Shown here piece after piece: positions 1-6,446 of a stretch of DNA of 17,061 nucleotides. The notes under the pieces were generated by a model, which had not been told where the DNA came from, did no database searches, and saw only the letters and a list, made by a program, of their open reading frames with translations. The stretch is from positions 1 through 17,061 of the forward strand of contig VGSX01000043.1 in assembly GCA_016874895.1 (NCBI GenBank), in the 5' to 3' direction. Numbering within the stretch: position 1 is the stretch's first letter; each line of letters starts with the position of its first letter. A program made the translations under genes and the position numbers. The stretch is from Deltaproteobacteria bacterium. Its GTDB lineage: Bacteria; Desulfobacterota; Desulfobaccia; Desulfobaccales; Desulfobaccaceae.

Positions 1-68
1 CCGGTGACTTCCGGTTCCACATATTCGGGCCCGTGGTCGGTATAGATTTTTTCCGCTGACAGCGACAT
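1..68 (-). CDS. N-terminus of an unidentified protein, cut by the window edge
   Basis: An ATG at 68 (read leftward) opens a frame that runs without a stop to base 1, giving about 22 residues that begin MSLSAEKIYTDHGPEYVEP. A purine-rich AAGGA lies about 15 bases and an AAGAG about 6 bases before the ATG. It follows the glutamate-synthase-like gene on the same strand after an 86-base gap, so it is probably the next gene of the MvhD/MetV redox operon. The visible piece is too short to name a family. It does not begin with Met-Cys, so it does not look like an Ntn-type class II glutaminase domain, which would otherwise be an obvious partner for a glutamate-synthase-like subunit. Confidence 0.55.
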   Translation of the reverse strand, partial: MSLSAEKIYTDHGPEYVEPEVT

Positions 69-154
69 AATTCTCTTGTTTTCCTTTAGCAGATGGAGAT
101 ATCTGAGGGCTCTTGAGACCCAAGGCCGTTGACTTGGGGATAACTAATTCAACA

Positions 155-1573
155 TTAATTGGGATCCCGCTCCAGGAGTTCGGAGCCCGGCGGCCCGGCA
201 AAGATAGGGGCGAAGATTTCTTTTTCCAGGTCTTCGAAGAACATAGCCCGGCCCATTTCCCCCCGCAGGCGTCTGACTTCCCGCAGACCCATGGCCCCCA
301 GGACTTCCAGGAGTTGGTTATTCCAGGCCCCCATGAGGTTGATCACCCGCTGGGCCCCCCGGCGTTCATTGATTTTTCCCAGGTCCACGGGGCAATGGTC
401 CTCATCCTGGCAATGGGAGCAGAGGCGGCACTCCAGGGCCAGGAGCAGGGGCAGATCGACGGCCACGGCGTCGGCTCCGCAGATGATGGCCTTGGCCACG
501 TGTTCCGCCATGGCGATGCCGCCGCTGACCACCAGGGTGACGGCGTCCCGGAGGATGGCCTGCACCAGGCGCAGGTGCACCTGGCGGGTAAGGTCTTTGA
601 GGTGCGTCTCCTGGGCGTCGTCGTAGCCCTGGGCGTGATTGTCGGTATTGAGGTGGATGATTTCAGCCCCGGCTCCGGCCAAGGCCTCACAACGCTCCGG
701 GGCCTGGCCCGTGGCCGGGAGAATGACGGAAATCAACAGGCTGGGATAGAGCACCTTCAAGCGGTCTATCTCTGCGGTAATATCGGGGTGGTCCCACAGC
801 TCTACGGCTCTGGCGGTCTCCAGGAGAGGGTCGTCCAGCTTCAAAGCCCCCGGAGAGTACTGGGGCATCAGATGGCGCATAAACGGCATGAGTTTAAGGG
901 TGATGGCCTCCCGGGGCATAACCGCCAGGGTGTCCAGGGATTGAGCCGCCATGGCCATGATGAGCCGGAACTGGTTCTTGCCCACCCCCATGCCGGGTTC
1001 CGTCAGGATGATGGGCAGCGGAAGTTCCATCAGGGGGAAGACCGGCATGGTCAGGTCGCCCTGGGCGTTGAAGGACAAAAACAGGGGTTTTCGTCCCAGG
1101 TCCACGGTGGTGCTGATGTATTCCCGGCCATGGATGCCGTCCCGGGTGGGACGGACGATCTCGGACATGTCGGTCCAGATGGAGTCGAACCCCGGGCCCT
1201 TGAAGGGACCGCCGTAACCGGCCCCGGAAACCGGGATGCGGCCGGTTTCCGCCTGGTACCAGGTGGTGCTGATGATTTCCTTGGTCCAATACGCGTCACC
1301 CAGGAGCTTGTATTCCGGGTTGACGGTTTTGGTGATCAATTCCCGGGGGCAGCCCTGGACGCAACGGAAACAGTTCTTGCACAGGCTGTCGATGGTGTCG
1401 CTGAGGTCGTGATTGTCGAAGGTGCGGTCCCGAAAGGCCTGGTAAGGGCAGGTCTCCTTGACGCAACGGGTGCAACGCAGGCAGCCTTCGCCCCAATCCA
1501 ATACCGTGCCTTTGCCCACCGCCTTGAACCGGGGAGGCACTGCCTTGACATGGATGTGATACTTTTCGGGCAT
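155..1573 (-). CDS. Ferredoxin plus glutamate-synthase-like FMN oxidoreductase
   Basis: This 472-residue cytoplasmic protein starts with two ferredoxin-type [4Fe-4S] motifs (C31, C34, C37, C42 and C65, C68, C71, C75, each ending Cys-Pro). A glutamate-synthase-like TIM-barrel region follows. Its C-terminal part has the flavin-phosphate-type stretch VVSGGIAMAEHVAKAI (349-364) and a further cysteine cluster, C382, C385, C388 and C394 followed by PVDLG, where glutamate synthases bind a 3Fe-4S cluster. The layout resembles archaeal-type GltB central subunits with an N-terminal ferredoxin. I cannot find the usual glutamate synthase motifs of the MSFGALS or GEGG kind, so the substrate is uncertain. 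A GGAG site lies about 11 bases before the ATG. The gene begins 12 bases after metV, so it is in one operon with MetV-like and MvhD-like electron carriers. It may be a flavin subunit of that complex rather than a glutamate synthase. Confidence 0.8.
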   Translation of the reverse strand: MPEKYHIHVKAVPPRFKAVGKGTVLDWGEGCLRCTRCVKETCPYQAFRDRTFDNHDLSDTIDSLCKNCFRCVQGCPRELITKTVNPEYKLLGDAYWTKEIISTTWYQAETGRIPVSGAGYGGPFKGPGFDSIWTDMSEIVRPTRDGIHGREYISTTVDLGRKPLFLSFNAQGDLTMPVFPLMELPLPIILTEPGMGVGKNQFRLIMAMAAQSLDTLAVMPREAITLKLMPFMRHLMPQYSPGALKLDDPLLETARAVELWDHPDITAEIDRLKVLYPSLLISVILPATGQAPERCEALAGAGAEIIHLNTDNHAQGYDDAQETHLKDLTRQVHLRLVQAILRDAVTLVVSGGIAMAEHVAKAIICGADAVAVDLPLLLALECRLCSHCQDEDHCPVDLGKINERRGAQRVINLMGAWNNQLLEVLGAMGLREVRRLRGEMGRAMFFEDLEKEIFAPIFAGPPGSELLERDPN

Positions 1574-1585
1574 GCCAGGGCTCTC

Positions 1586-2272
1586 CTACAATTTCTGGTC
1601 CGGCCGCACCACCCGGCGGGGCCCGCCGGCATCGGCCTTGGACCAATCCATGCTGGGTTTGACTGCGAATATACGCTCCAGGACCCCGAGAATTTGCAGG
1701 CGGGCGCAGATCTGTTCCCAGGCGCAGGGCACCGGAGGGTCATACTCCCGGGCCAGGTTGATCTCACAGAGGCCATGACTGGCCCCGCCGCAGGGGCCGT
1801 TCAACAGCCGCTTGGCGCACCGGGAAATGGGACAGATACCGCCGGTGTAACCCAACTGGCAGTCGCCGCAGCCCCGGCAGTTCTCCAGCCACAGCCCCCG
1901 CTCCGCAGTCTCGCCGATGAAAAGCGTGTTCAGGGCCGGGAAGACCGGGGTCTGGTCTAATTTAGCCGCCAGGGCCTGCACCCCGGCGCCGCAGGCCAGG
2001 GACAGGACAGCATCATATCCCTGGGCCGCGTCCACCACGTCCAGCAGAAATTCGTGAATGCATTGCCGGTCCACGCTGGATTCCTTGAACTCGACTTCCT
2101 TCCCGGCCAGCTGAGAGGCCAACTGCAGGGCCGCAGCCAGCTCCGCCACCTCCCGGCGACCGCCACTGGCGCATTCCGCCACGCAGGTATCGCAACCGGA
2201 CAGCAGGATTTTTTTATAACCGGATAACATCTCCTGGAGTTCGGCCAGGGATTTCCTTGTGCCAACGATCAT
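1586..2272 (-). CDS. metV: MetV-like methylene-tetrahydrofolate reductase C-terminal (zinc/FeS) protein
   Basis: The 228-residue product matches the methylene-tetrahydrofolate reductase C-terminal family (MetV). It has a cysteine set C27-x2-C30-x3-C34, single cysteines at 71 and 94, the CRGCGDC cluster (132-138), C147, C152, and the family hallmark NGPCGG (158-163) followed by C169. In acetogens such as Moorella, MetV pairs with MetF and with HdrABC-MvhD; it is thought to carry FeS clusters and/or zinc and to feed electrons to the methylene-THF reductase flavin. No MetF is visible here, but the gene to the left is cut. The ATG overlaps the stop of the upstream MvhD-like gene by one base (TAATG), which suggests translational coupling. 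The family call is firm; the physiological reaction in this cluster is inference. Confidence 0.82.
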   Translation of the reverse strand: MIVGTRKSLAELQEMLSGYKKILLSGCDTCVAECASGGRREVAELAAALQLASQLAGKEVEFKESSVDRQCIHEFLLDVVDAAQGYDAVLSLACGAGVQALAAKLDQTPVFPALNTLFIGETAERGLWLENCRGCGDCQLGYTGGICPISRCAKRLLNGPCGGASHGLCEINLAREYDPPVPCAWEQICARLQILGVLERIFAVKPSMDWSKADAGGPRRVVRPDQKL

Positions 2273-2700
2273 TACAACTCCTTTAAGGACTCAGGCCGGG
2301 GCCGGGCGGGATTGGGGGTCAGGGTCTGGACCAGCTCATGGATTTCACCGGCCACCGCTTGGAGGGCCGCCGGGTCCCCGGCCGCTACCCGGGATAGCCC
2401 CAGGCGCTGGGGCTCCAGACCGAGTTCGATAAGATAACTCTGGGCATGGGCCACCCGGAAGCCCATACGGGTGCTCCCTTCCACCAACAGGCAGTATTCC
2501 TCGGGGCAACCGATGACCCAGACCAGATCGGCCCCGGTGGCCAGAATGCGCAGCAACTGGAAGGCCTCCACCTTGCTGCTGCAGGGTTCCTGAATGATGC
2601 GGCCATGCAGGCCGAACTGTTGCAGGGCTTCGCTGAGGGTGGCGGGATCCGGCACGGCCTGAGTGCAGGCGAGAACCACCAGGTCCTTGATCGGGTTCAT
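2272..2700 (-). CDS. mvhD: MvhD/FlpD-type hydrogenase/heterodisulfide reductase iron-sulfur subunit
   Basis: This 142-residue protein fits the MvhD/FlpD family (usually about 140 residues), which carries a [2Fe-2S] cluster and passes electrons between hydrogenase, formate dehydrogenase or other donors and HdrA-type or reductase complexes. Visible family features are C12, the EPCSSKVEAFQLLRIL stretch with C40, and the GADLVWVIGCPEEYC segment with C65 and C70, then a helix ending in GLEPQRLGL. I chose the ATG at 2700 rather than a start 63 bases upstream, because a GGGGTAGGA ribosome site sits directly before it and the extra residues are not family-like. It is the first gene of the operon, behind a likely promoter, and is coupled to metV by a TAATG overlap. 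Confidence 0.8.
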   Translation of the reverse strand: MNPIKDLVVLACTQAVPDPATLSEALQQFGLHGRIIQEPCSSKVEAFQLLRILATGADLVWVIGCPEEYCLLVEGSTRMGFRVAHAQSYLIELGLEPQRLGLSRVAAGDPAALQAVAGEIHELVQTLTPNPARPRPESLKEL

Positions 2701-2736
2701 TCCTACCCCTTTGTTAAAGTATTTTTTGCAACATTT

Positions 2737-2763
2737 AATATAACAAAAACATCCGGGCAACAA
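2737..2763 (-). promoter_or_regulatory. Likely sigma-70 promoter of the MvhD-MetV operon
   Basis: Read leftward, a TTGTTG -35 (2758-2763) is followed after 15 bases by TATATT (2737-2742). The -10 is preceded by TGT, giving an extended -10. It lies 37 bases before the MvhD-like ATG. The short spacer makes it imperfect, but the surrounding 60 bases are clearly AT-rich compared with the flanking genes. Confidence 0.45.
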
Positions 2764-2793
2764 AAGGCTTATCTATAATAATGTATGGACACT

Positions 2794-2824
2794 TTGAGGG
2801 GCAGGTTCATGGCCTGCCCCTCAA
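2794..2824. terminator. Perfect 12-bp hairpin between glnA and the MvhD operon
   Basis: Arms TTGAGGGGCAGG (2794-2805) and CCTGCCCCTCAA (2813-2824) are fully complementary, with a 7-base loop. The hairpin lies 36 bases beyond the glnA stop and 94 bases before the MvhD-like start. Neither side carries a run of T, so it is not a textbook intrinsic terminator. It may end or stabilise the glnA transcript, or act in Rho-assisted or attenuation-type control of the operon downstream. Confidence 0.5.
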
Positions 2825-2859
2825 TATCTTGCTGTTTGCCCTGCGCGGCAAATCCTTAG

Positions 2860-4188
2860 TTACAGGATGGGCAGATACCGCTCTATCTCGTAACAGGTCA
2901 CGGTCATGCGGTAGTTATCCCATTCAATCCGCTTGTTTTCCAGGAACTTGGTAAAGATGTGTTCGCCCAGGGCCTCCCGGACGACCTCGCTCTTTTCCAC
3001 TTCCTCCACGGCCTCGTAGAGGCTGCCGGGCAGGGACTGGATGCCCAGTCTTTGCCGTTCGGCCTCGCTCATATGGTAAATATCGATTTCCACCGGGTCC
3101 GCCAGGGTGTAGTTTTTCTCGACGCCCTTGAGGCCGGCGGCCAGCATGACGGCAAAGGCCAGATAGGGGTTGCAGGCCGGATCAGGGGCCCGGTATTCAA
3201 TCCGGGTGGCGGCTTCCTTGCCGGGTTTGTACATGGGCACCCGCACCAGGGCGGAGCGGTTCCGCCGGGCCCAGGCGATGTAGACCGGGGCCTCGTAACC
3301 GGGCACCAGGCGTTTGTAAGAATTTACCCACTGGTTGCAGATGGCGGTGATTTCCCGGGCATGGGTCAGGATGCCGGCAATGTAGCTCTTGGCCACGGCG
3401 GACAGATTGTATTGATCCTTGGGATCATAAAAGGCGTTCTTGCTGCCACTGAACAGTGACTGGTGGGTGTGCATGCCGCTGCCGTTGATGCCGAAGATGG
3501 GCTTGGGCATGAAAGTGGCATAGACGCCGTGCTGCCGGGCGATTTCCTTGACCGCTACCCGGTAGGTCATGGTTTTGTCAGCCATTTTCAGGCCTTCGTC
3601 ATAACGTAGGTCGATTTCGTGCTGGGAATGGGCCACCTCGTGGTGGGAATACTCCACCCGGATGCCCATTTTTTCCAGGGCGAAGATGGTCTCCCGGCGG
3701 TAATCATTGCCCCGGTCCAGGGGGGTGGTATCAAAGTAACCGGCTTTGTCAAGAATTGTGGTGCTTTCATTATTGGCAAAATAAAAATACTCTAATTCCG
3801 GACCGGTGTAATAAATGTAACCCTTCTCCGCGGCCCGGGCCAGCATCCGCTTCAAGACATAACGGGGGTCGCCGGGATAGGGGGAACCGTCCGGAAGCAG
3901 GATGTCGCAAAACATCCTGGCCACCGGCTGGTCATCCGGCCGCCAGGGCAGGATCTGGAAGGTGGTGGGGTCGGGTTTGGCGATCATGTCGCTTTCTTCA
4001 ATGCGGGAAAAGCCCTCAATGGAAGAGCCGTCAAAACCCATCCCTTCGGTCATGGCCTCTTCCAGTTCCGACGGGCGGATGGCGAAGCTTTTCAGGGCGC
4101 CCAGAATATCGGTGAACCAGATCTGGATAAAGCTTATCTGCCGGTCTTTTACTGCCTGGAAGACATCTTCCACGGTTTGACAATTCAT
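2860..4188 (-). CDS. glnA: Glutamine synthetase type I (GSI-alpha)
   Basis: GlnA joins ammonia to glutamate using ATP and is a cytoplasmic dodecamer. The 442-residue sequence shows the latch DGSSIEGF (53-60), the metal/ATP motif GPELEYF (129-135), HHEVAHSQHE (182-191), NGSGMHTH (235-242), and the NSYKRLVPGYEAP loop with the active-site flap Glu at 299. Arg62 in GFSRIEESD is the residue that in Bacillus GSI-alpha mediates glutamine feedback inhibition. The total length is that of GSI-alpha (about 440-445), and the adenylylation tyrosine motif of GSI-beta (NLYDLPPEE in enterics) is absent. Activity is therefore probably set by feedback rather than by GlnE. The ATG at 4188 is preceded by GAGGTG. 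No glnB, ntr gene or amtB is next to it. Confidence 0.97.
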   Translation of the reverse strand: MNCQTVEDVFQAVKDRQISFIQIWFTDILGALKSFAIRPSELEEAMTEGMGFDGSSIEGFSRIEESDMIAKPDPTTFQILPWRPDDQPVARMFCDILLPDGSPYPGDPRYVLKRMLARAAEKGYIYYTGPELEYFYFANNESTTILDKAGYFDTTPLDRGNDYRRETIFALEKMGIRVEYSHHEVAHSQHEIDLRYDEGLKMADKTMTYRVAVKEIARQHGVYATFMPKPIFGINGSGMHTHQSLFSGSKNAFYDPKDQYNLSAVAKSYIAGILTHAREITAICNQWVNSYKRLVPGYEAPVYIAWARRNRSALVRVPMYKPGKEAATRIEYRAPDPACNPYLAFAVMLAAGLKGVEKNYTLADPVEIDIYHMSEAERQRLGIQSLPGSLYEAVEEVEKSEVVREALGEHIFTKFLENKRIEWDNYRMTVTCYEIERYLPIL

Positions 4189-4232
4189 ACAACACCTCGC
4201 TCTTTTTGGTTTAAGTTTTCCTTAGTCAGTGA

Positions 4233-4238
4233 ATTATA
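4233..4238 (-). promoter_or_regulatory. Possible glnA -10 element
   Basis: Read leftward, a perfect TATAAT lies 45 bases before the glnA ATG. No good -35 is found 16-18 bases upstream, which would fit an activator-dependent promoter. This is a single-hexamer call. Confidence 0.3.
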
Positions 4239-4470
4239 TATCCGTACTCGTCCGCACCTGCACCATCTGAGAAGCGTCGGCCGTTTATAACTTCGGTTCG
4301 TTAAGGCAGTGCACCTCTGATTTATCAAAAAGGCTAACTTCTCCCGGCGCCGAGCCGGACCCGGCTGCCATGCCGAGGTTTTGGCGTCATCTCTAAGATA
4401 GCGGAAAGATTCATATCATCAAGATCATCATTGCCGGCGTGGTTGTTTTCATCTCTCCCGACCCGCCAGT

Positions 4471-4491
4471 ATTGGAGATTAGTAATCCAAT
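4471..4491. promoter_or_regulatory. Imperfect palindrome with ATTGG/CCAAT arms
   Basis: ATTGGA (4471-4476) and TCCAAT (4486-4491) are inverted copies around a centre that itself contains GATT-AGT-AATC. It shares the CCAATGA half-site with the larger palindrome 80 bases downstream. It may be a second binding site of the same regulator. Confidence 0.35.
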
Positions 4492-4562
4492 GATCATGCC
4501 AAGACAGAGATTGTATGATTTCAATATGTTATTGATTGTGAAGGTTTAACTATATTACGTTA

Positions 4563-4592
4563 TTGTAAAACCAATGACATTGGTTCATACAA
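4563..4592. promoter_or_regulatory. Operator-like palindrome embedded in promoter-like hexamers
   Basis: AACCAATG and CATTGGTT (4569-4576 and 4578-4585) form a perfect inverted repeat around one central A. The symmetry extends outward, with TTGTA at 4563-4567 and TACAA at 4588-4592, broken by a one-base difference in spacing. The outer hexamers have promoter character on both strands: on the minus strand TTGTAT and TACAAT flank the palindrome, so it would lie in the spacer between -35 and -10. Such placement is known for repressor or MerR-type operators. The regulator is unknown. Confidence 0.5.
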
Positions 4593-4856
4593 AATTGTCA
4601 TTAAAATAAGGTCCGGAGGAAGATTGGCTATAGGTCCGGGTCCTGGCCGGTTTTGGAGTTTTTGTGGACATCCCGAGCCAAATACTGTACATTTTACCCA
4701 TGGTTTAATGTCCCGAAGTCTGCCATGGCCGCCGTTTTGACCTGGGGCACGCGGCGGAAAAAATTTCCAACTGTTATGGCCGCAATCTTGCAGCGTTATT
4801 GAGGCATAGGCCTTCCGAACCGGAACAGCCGAGCCTTACCCGCGGGACTAATTCCA

Positions 4857-4885
4857 TTGACTCCCATCGGGCTTATTGATAAATT
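4857..4885 (+). promoter_or_regulatory. Sigma-70 promoter for hisHF
   Basis: TTGACT (4857-4862), a 17-base spacer, then TAAATT (4880-4885), which is preceded by TGA, an extended -10. The start of transcription would be near 4892, about 33 bases before the hisH start. This is the best promoter match in the window. Confidence 0.6.
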
Positions 4886-4924
4886 TTTTAAGGACCAAAG
4901 TTTCATTAAAGGAATGTTTTTGTC

Positions 4925-5563
4925 TTGATAGCCATTGTGGATTACGAGGCCGGCAATCTGGCCAGCGTGCAGCGCTCCTGCAAGGCCCTAAAGGCTGAGG
5001 TAACCGTCACGCAGGACCCGGCAGTGGTGGCCCGGGCCGGAAAAATTATCTTTCCCGGGGTTGGCGCGGCCGGCCAGGCCATGGCTAATCTCCGGCGGTT
5101 GGGACTGGATCAGGCCCTGCACCAGGCCTGGGCGGCCGGAAAACCCATTTTAGGAATTTGTTTGGGCGCCCAGATTATTATGCAGCACAGCGCCGAAAAC
5201 GACACCCCCTGTTTGGGGTTGCTCTCCGGAGAGGTTCGCCGCTTAACCCCACCCCTTTTGCCGACCGGCCAGGCGCGGCTGAAGATTCCCCACATGGGGT
5301 GGAACCAGGTCCGTTTTTTAAGTGATCACCCGGTGTTTGCCGGTGTGCCCGAGGGGGCTGAATTCTATTTCGTCCACAGTTATTTTCCCTTGCCCGCTGA
5401 TTCGGGGCAGGTGTTGGGCGTCACCGATTATGGCCAGGAATTCCCCAGCATCGTGGGAAACAAAAACCTGTTGGCCATGCAGTTTCACCCGGAAAAAAGC
5501 GGTAGCTTCGGCCTGACCCTGCTGGCAAATTTTATGGGCTGGGACGGGCTCTATGTTAAGTAA
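4925..5563 (+). CDS. hisH: Imidazole glycerol phosphate synthase, glutaminase subunit HisH
   Basis: HisH releases ammonia from glutamine and channels it into HisF in histidine synthesis. The 212-residue protein opens with IAIVDYEAGN. It carries the oxyanion/P-loop region FPGVGA (43-48), the nucleophile in GICLG (Cys79) and the His-Glu pair of QFHPEKSG (His188, Glu190), so the class I amidotransferase triad is complete. Translation begins at TTG, supported by AAAGGAA about 12 bases upstream and by the conserved N-terminus starting right there. The stop lies inside hisF (11-base overlap). No other his gene is in the window, so the pathway genes are scattered. Confidence 0.94.
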   Translation: MIAIVDYEAGNLASVQRSCKALKAEVTVTQDPAVVARAGKIIFPGVGAAGQAMANLRRLGLDQALHQAWAAGKPILGICLGAQIIMQHSAENDTPCLGLLSGEVRRLTPPLLPTGQARLKIPHMGWNQVRFLSDHPVFAGVPEGAEFYFVHSYFPLPADSGQVLGVTDYGQEFPSIVGNKNLLAMQFHPEKSGSFGLTLLANFMGWDGLYVK

Positions 5564-6332
5564 AAGAATCATCCCCTGCCTGGACGTCCGGGACGGGAGA
5601 ACCACCAAGGGGATCAAATTCAAAAACAATATCGATATCGGCGACCCGGTGCAGATGGCCCGGTATTACTATGAACAGGGCGCTGATGAGATCGTGTTCT
5701 ATGATATTACCGCATCCAGCGACCGGCGCAACATTATGATTGCGGTGGTACGCCAGGTAGCTCGAGAAATTTTCATTCCCTTCTCTGTTGGCGGGGGAAT
5801 ACGCAGCCTCAACGATATGCGTGAGGTGTTGCTGGCCGGGGCCGAAAAGGTCAGTGTCAACTCCGCCGCGGTCAGAAATCCGGATATCATTGCGGCCGGG
5901 GCCAAGGCCTTCGGGAGCCAGTGCATTGTGTTAGGCATGGATGTTAAACGGGTGGCAGTCTCGCAGAAAATTCCTTCTGGTTACGAAATCGTCATTAATG
6001 GCGGCCGCACCCATATGGGTATCGATGCCCTGTGGTGGGCCCAGGAGGCCGTGCGCTTGGGGGCCGGGGAAATCTGCCTCAACTCCATAGACGCGGACGG
6101 CACCCAGACCGGTTACGAGCTCACCCTGACCCGGCTTATTTCCGAAGCTGTTCCCATTCCTGTCATTGCCTCAGGCGGAGCCGGCTTCCCGGATCATCTC
6201 TATGACGTCTTTACCGAGGCCCGGGCGGATGCCGCCCTCATCGCTTCCATGGTCCATTACGGGGCGTACACCATTGCCGAAATAAAGAATTACCTGCACC
6301 ATCGGGGGATTAAAATGCGGCTCTTATGGTAA
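5553..6332 (+). CDS. hisF: Imidazole glycerol phosphate synthase, cyclase subunit HisF
   Basis: HisF is the (beta/alpha)8 barrel that turns PRFAR plus ammonia into imidazole glycerol phosphate and AICAR. In this 259-residue protein both catalytic aspartates fall at the canonical positions, Asp11 (IIPCLDVRDGR) and Asp130 (VLGMDVKR). The phosphate-binding loops SVGGGIRS (78-85) and IASGGAG are present. Some usual motif residues are altered (GIKFKNN in place of GVNF, ICLNSIDADGT in place of LLTSMDRDGT); I remember the same variants from related deltaproteobacterial HisF, so I take it as a genuine histidine enzyme. It overlaps hisH by 11 bases, consistent with coupled production of the two subunits. 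Confidence 0.94.
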   Translation: MLSKRIIPCLDVRDGRTTKGIKFKNNIDIGDPVQMARYYYEQGADEIVFYDITASSDRRNIMIAVVRQVAREIFIPFSVGGGIRSLNDMREVLLAGAEKVSVNSAAVRNPDIIAAGAKAFGSQCIVLGMDVKRVAVSQKIPSGYEIVINGGRTHMGIDALWWAQEAVRLGAGEICLNSIDADGTQTGYELTLTRLISEAVPIPVIASGGAGFPDHLYDVFTEARADAALIASMVHYGAYTIAEIKNYLHHRGIKMRLLW

Positions 6333-6401
6333 GAGCCTTGATGGCCCGGTAGCCCCGTTCTGGCAAATTCCAGCGACAACCCGTGGCCCTGGCGGGAAAT
6401 C

Positions 6402-6428
6402 GTGAACCGAACCGCAGCGCGGTTTCAC
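6402..6428 (+). promoter_or_regulatory. Hairpin in the rpoH leader
   Basis: AACCGC (6410-6415) and GCGGTT (6419-6424) form a 6-bp stem with an AGC loop. A competing, longer pairing joins GTGAACCG (6402-6409) to CGGTTTCAC (6420-6428) with one bulge. The hairpin ends 18 bases before the rpoH ATG. It could be the end of the hisHF message or a folding element controlling rpoH; there is no T-run behind it. Confidence 0.4.
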
Positions 6429-6446
6429 CTAAATAAGTGATCACCC

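Larger units (their letters stand above)
4189..4924. other. Long gene-free region between divergent glnA and hisH
   Basis: I find no convincing coding frame in these 736 bases. They hold the glnA leader and -10 on the left, two palindromic sites built on CCAAT/ATTGG half-sites (4471-4491 and 4563-4592), and a GGAGGA motif at 4615 that serves no credible frame. The hisH promoter is at the right end. From about 4500 to 4610 the sequence is strongly AT-rich compared with its surroundings, as expected for a regulatory or untranslated RNA region. No tRNA or riboswitch class was recognised. Confidence 0.6.

Noticed and set aside
119..138. Small hairpin CCCAAG/CTTGGG downstream of the glutamate-synthase-like gene
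   Set aside because: Only 6 bp with an 8-base loop and no T-run; too weak to call a terminator.
113..1960. A long plus-strand open frame (615 codons) opposite the redox operon
   Set aside because: It is antisense to two well-supported cysteine-cluster genes and reads as low-complexity Gly/His/Gln-rich sequence without domain features; it results from GC-rich codon use on the other strand.
2701..2763. Longer N-terminus for the MvhD-like protein (start at 2763)
   Set aside because: It would include the promoter -10 region; residues are Cys/Lys/Phe-rich and unlike the family, and the ribosome site supports 2700.
4487..4501. Sigma-54-like site on the minus strand (TGGCAT, then TTGG) upstream of glnA
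   Set aside because: The essential GC of the -12 element is GG here, and it lies about 300 bases before the glnA start; not strong enough to report as a promoter.
4624..4740. A 38-codon frame starting TTG after GGAGGA
   Set aside because: The ribosome site is only 3 bases from the TTG, the composition is ordinary and no family is recognisable.
5553..6332. Possibility that HisF/HisH are paralogues for surface-sugar amination rather than histidine synthesis
   Set aside because: Both HisF catalytic aspartates (11 and 130) and the HisH triad are at canonical positions, no sugar genes are nearby, and the variants seem normal for related bacteria.
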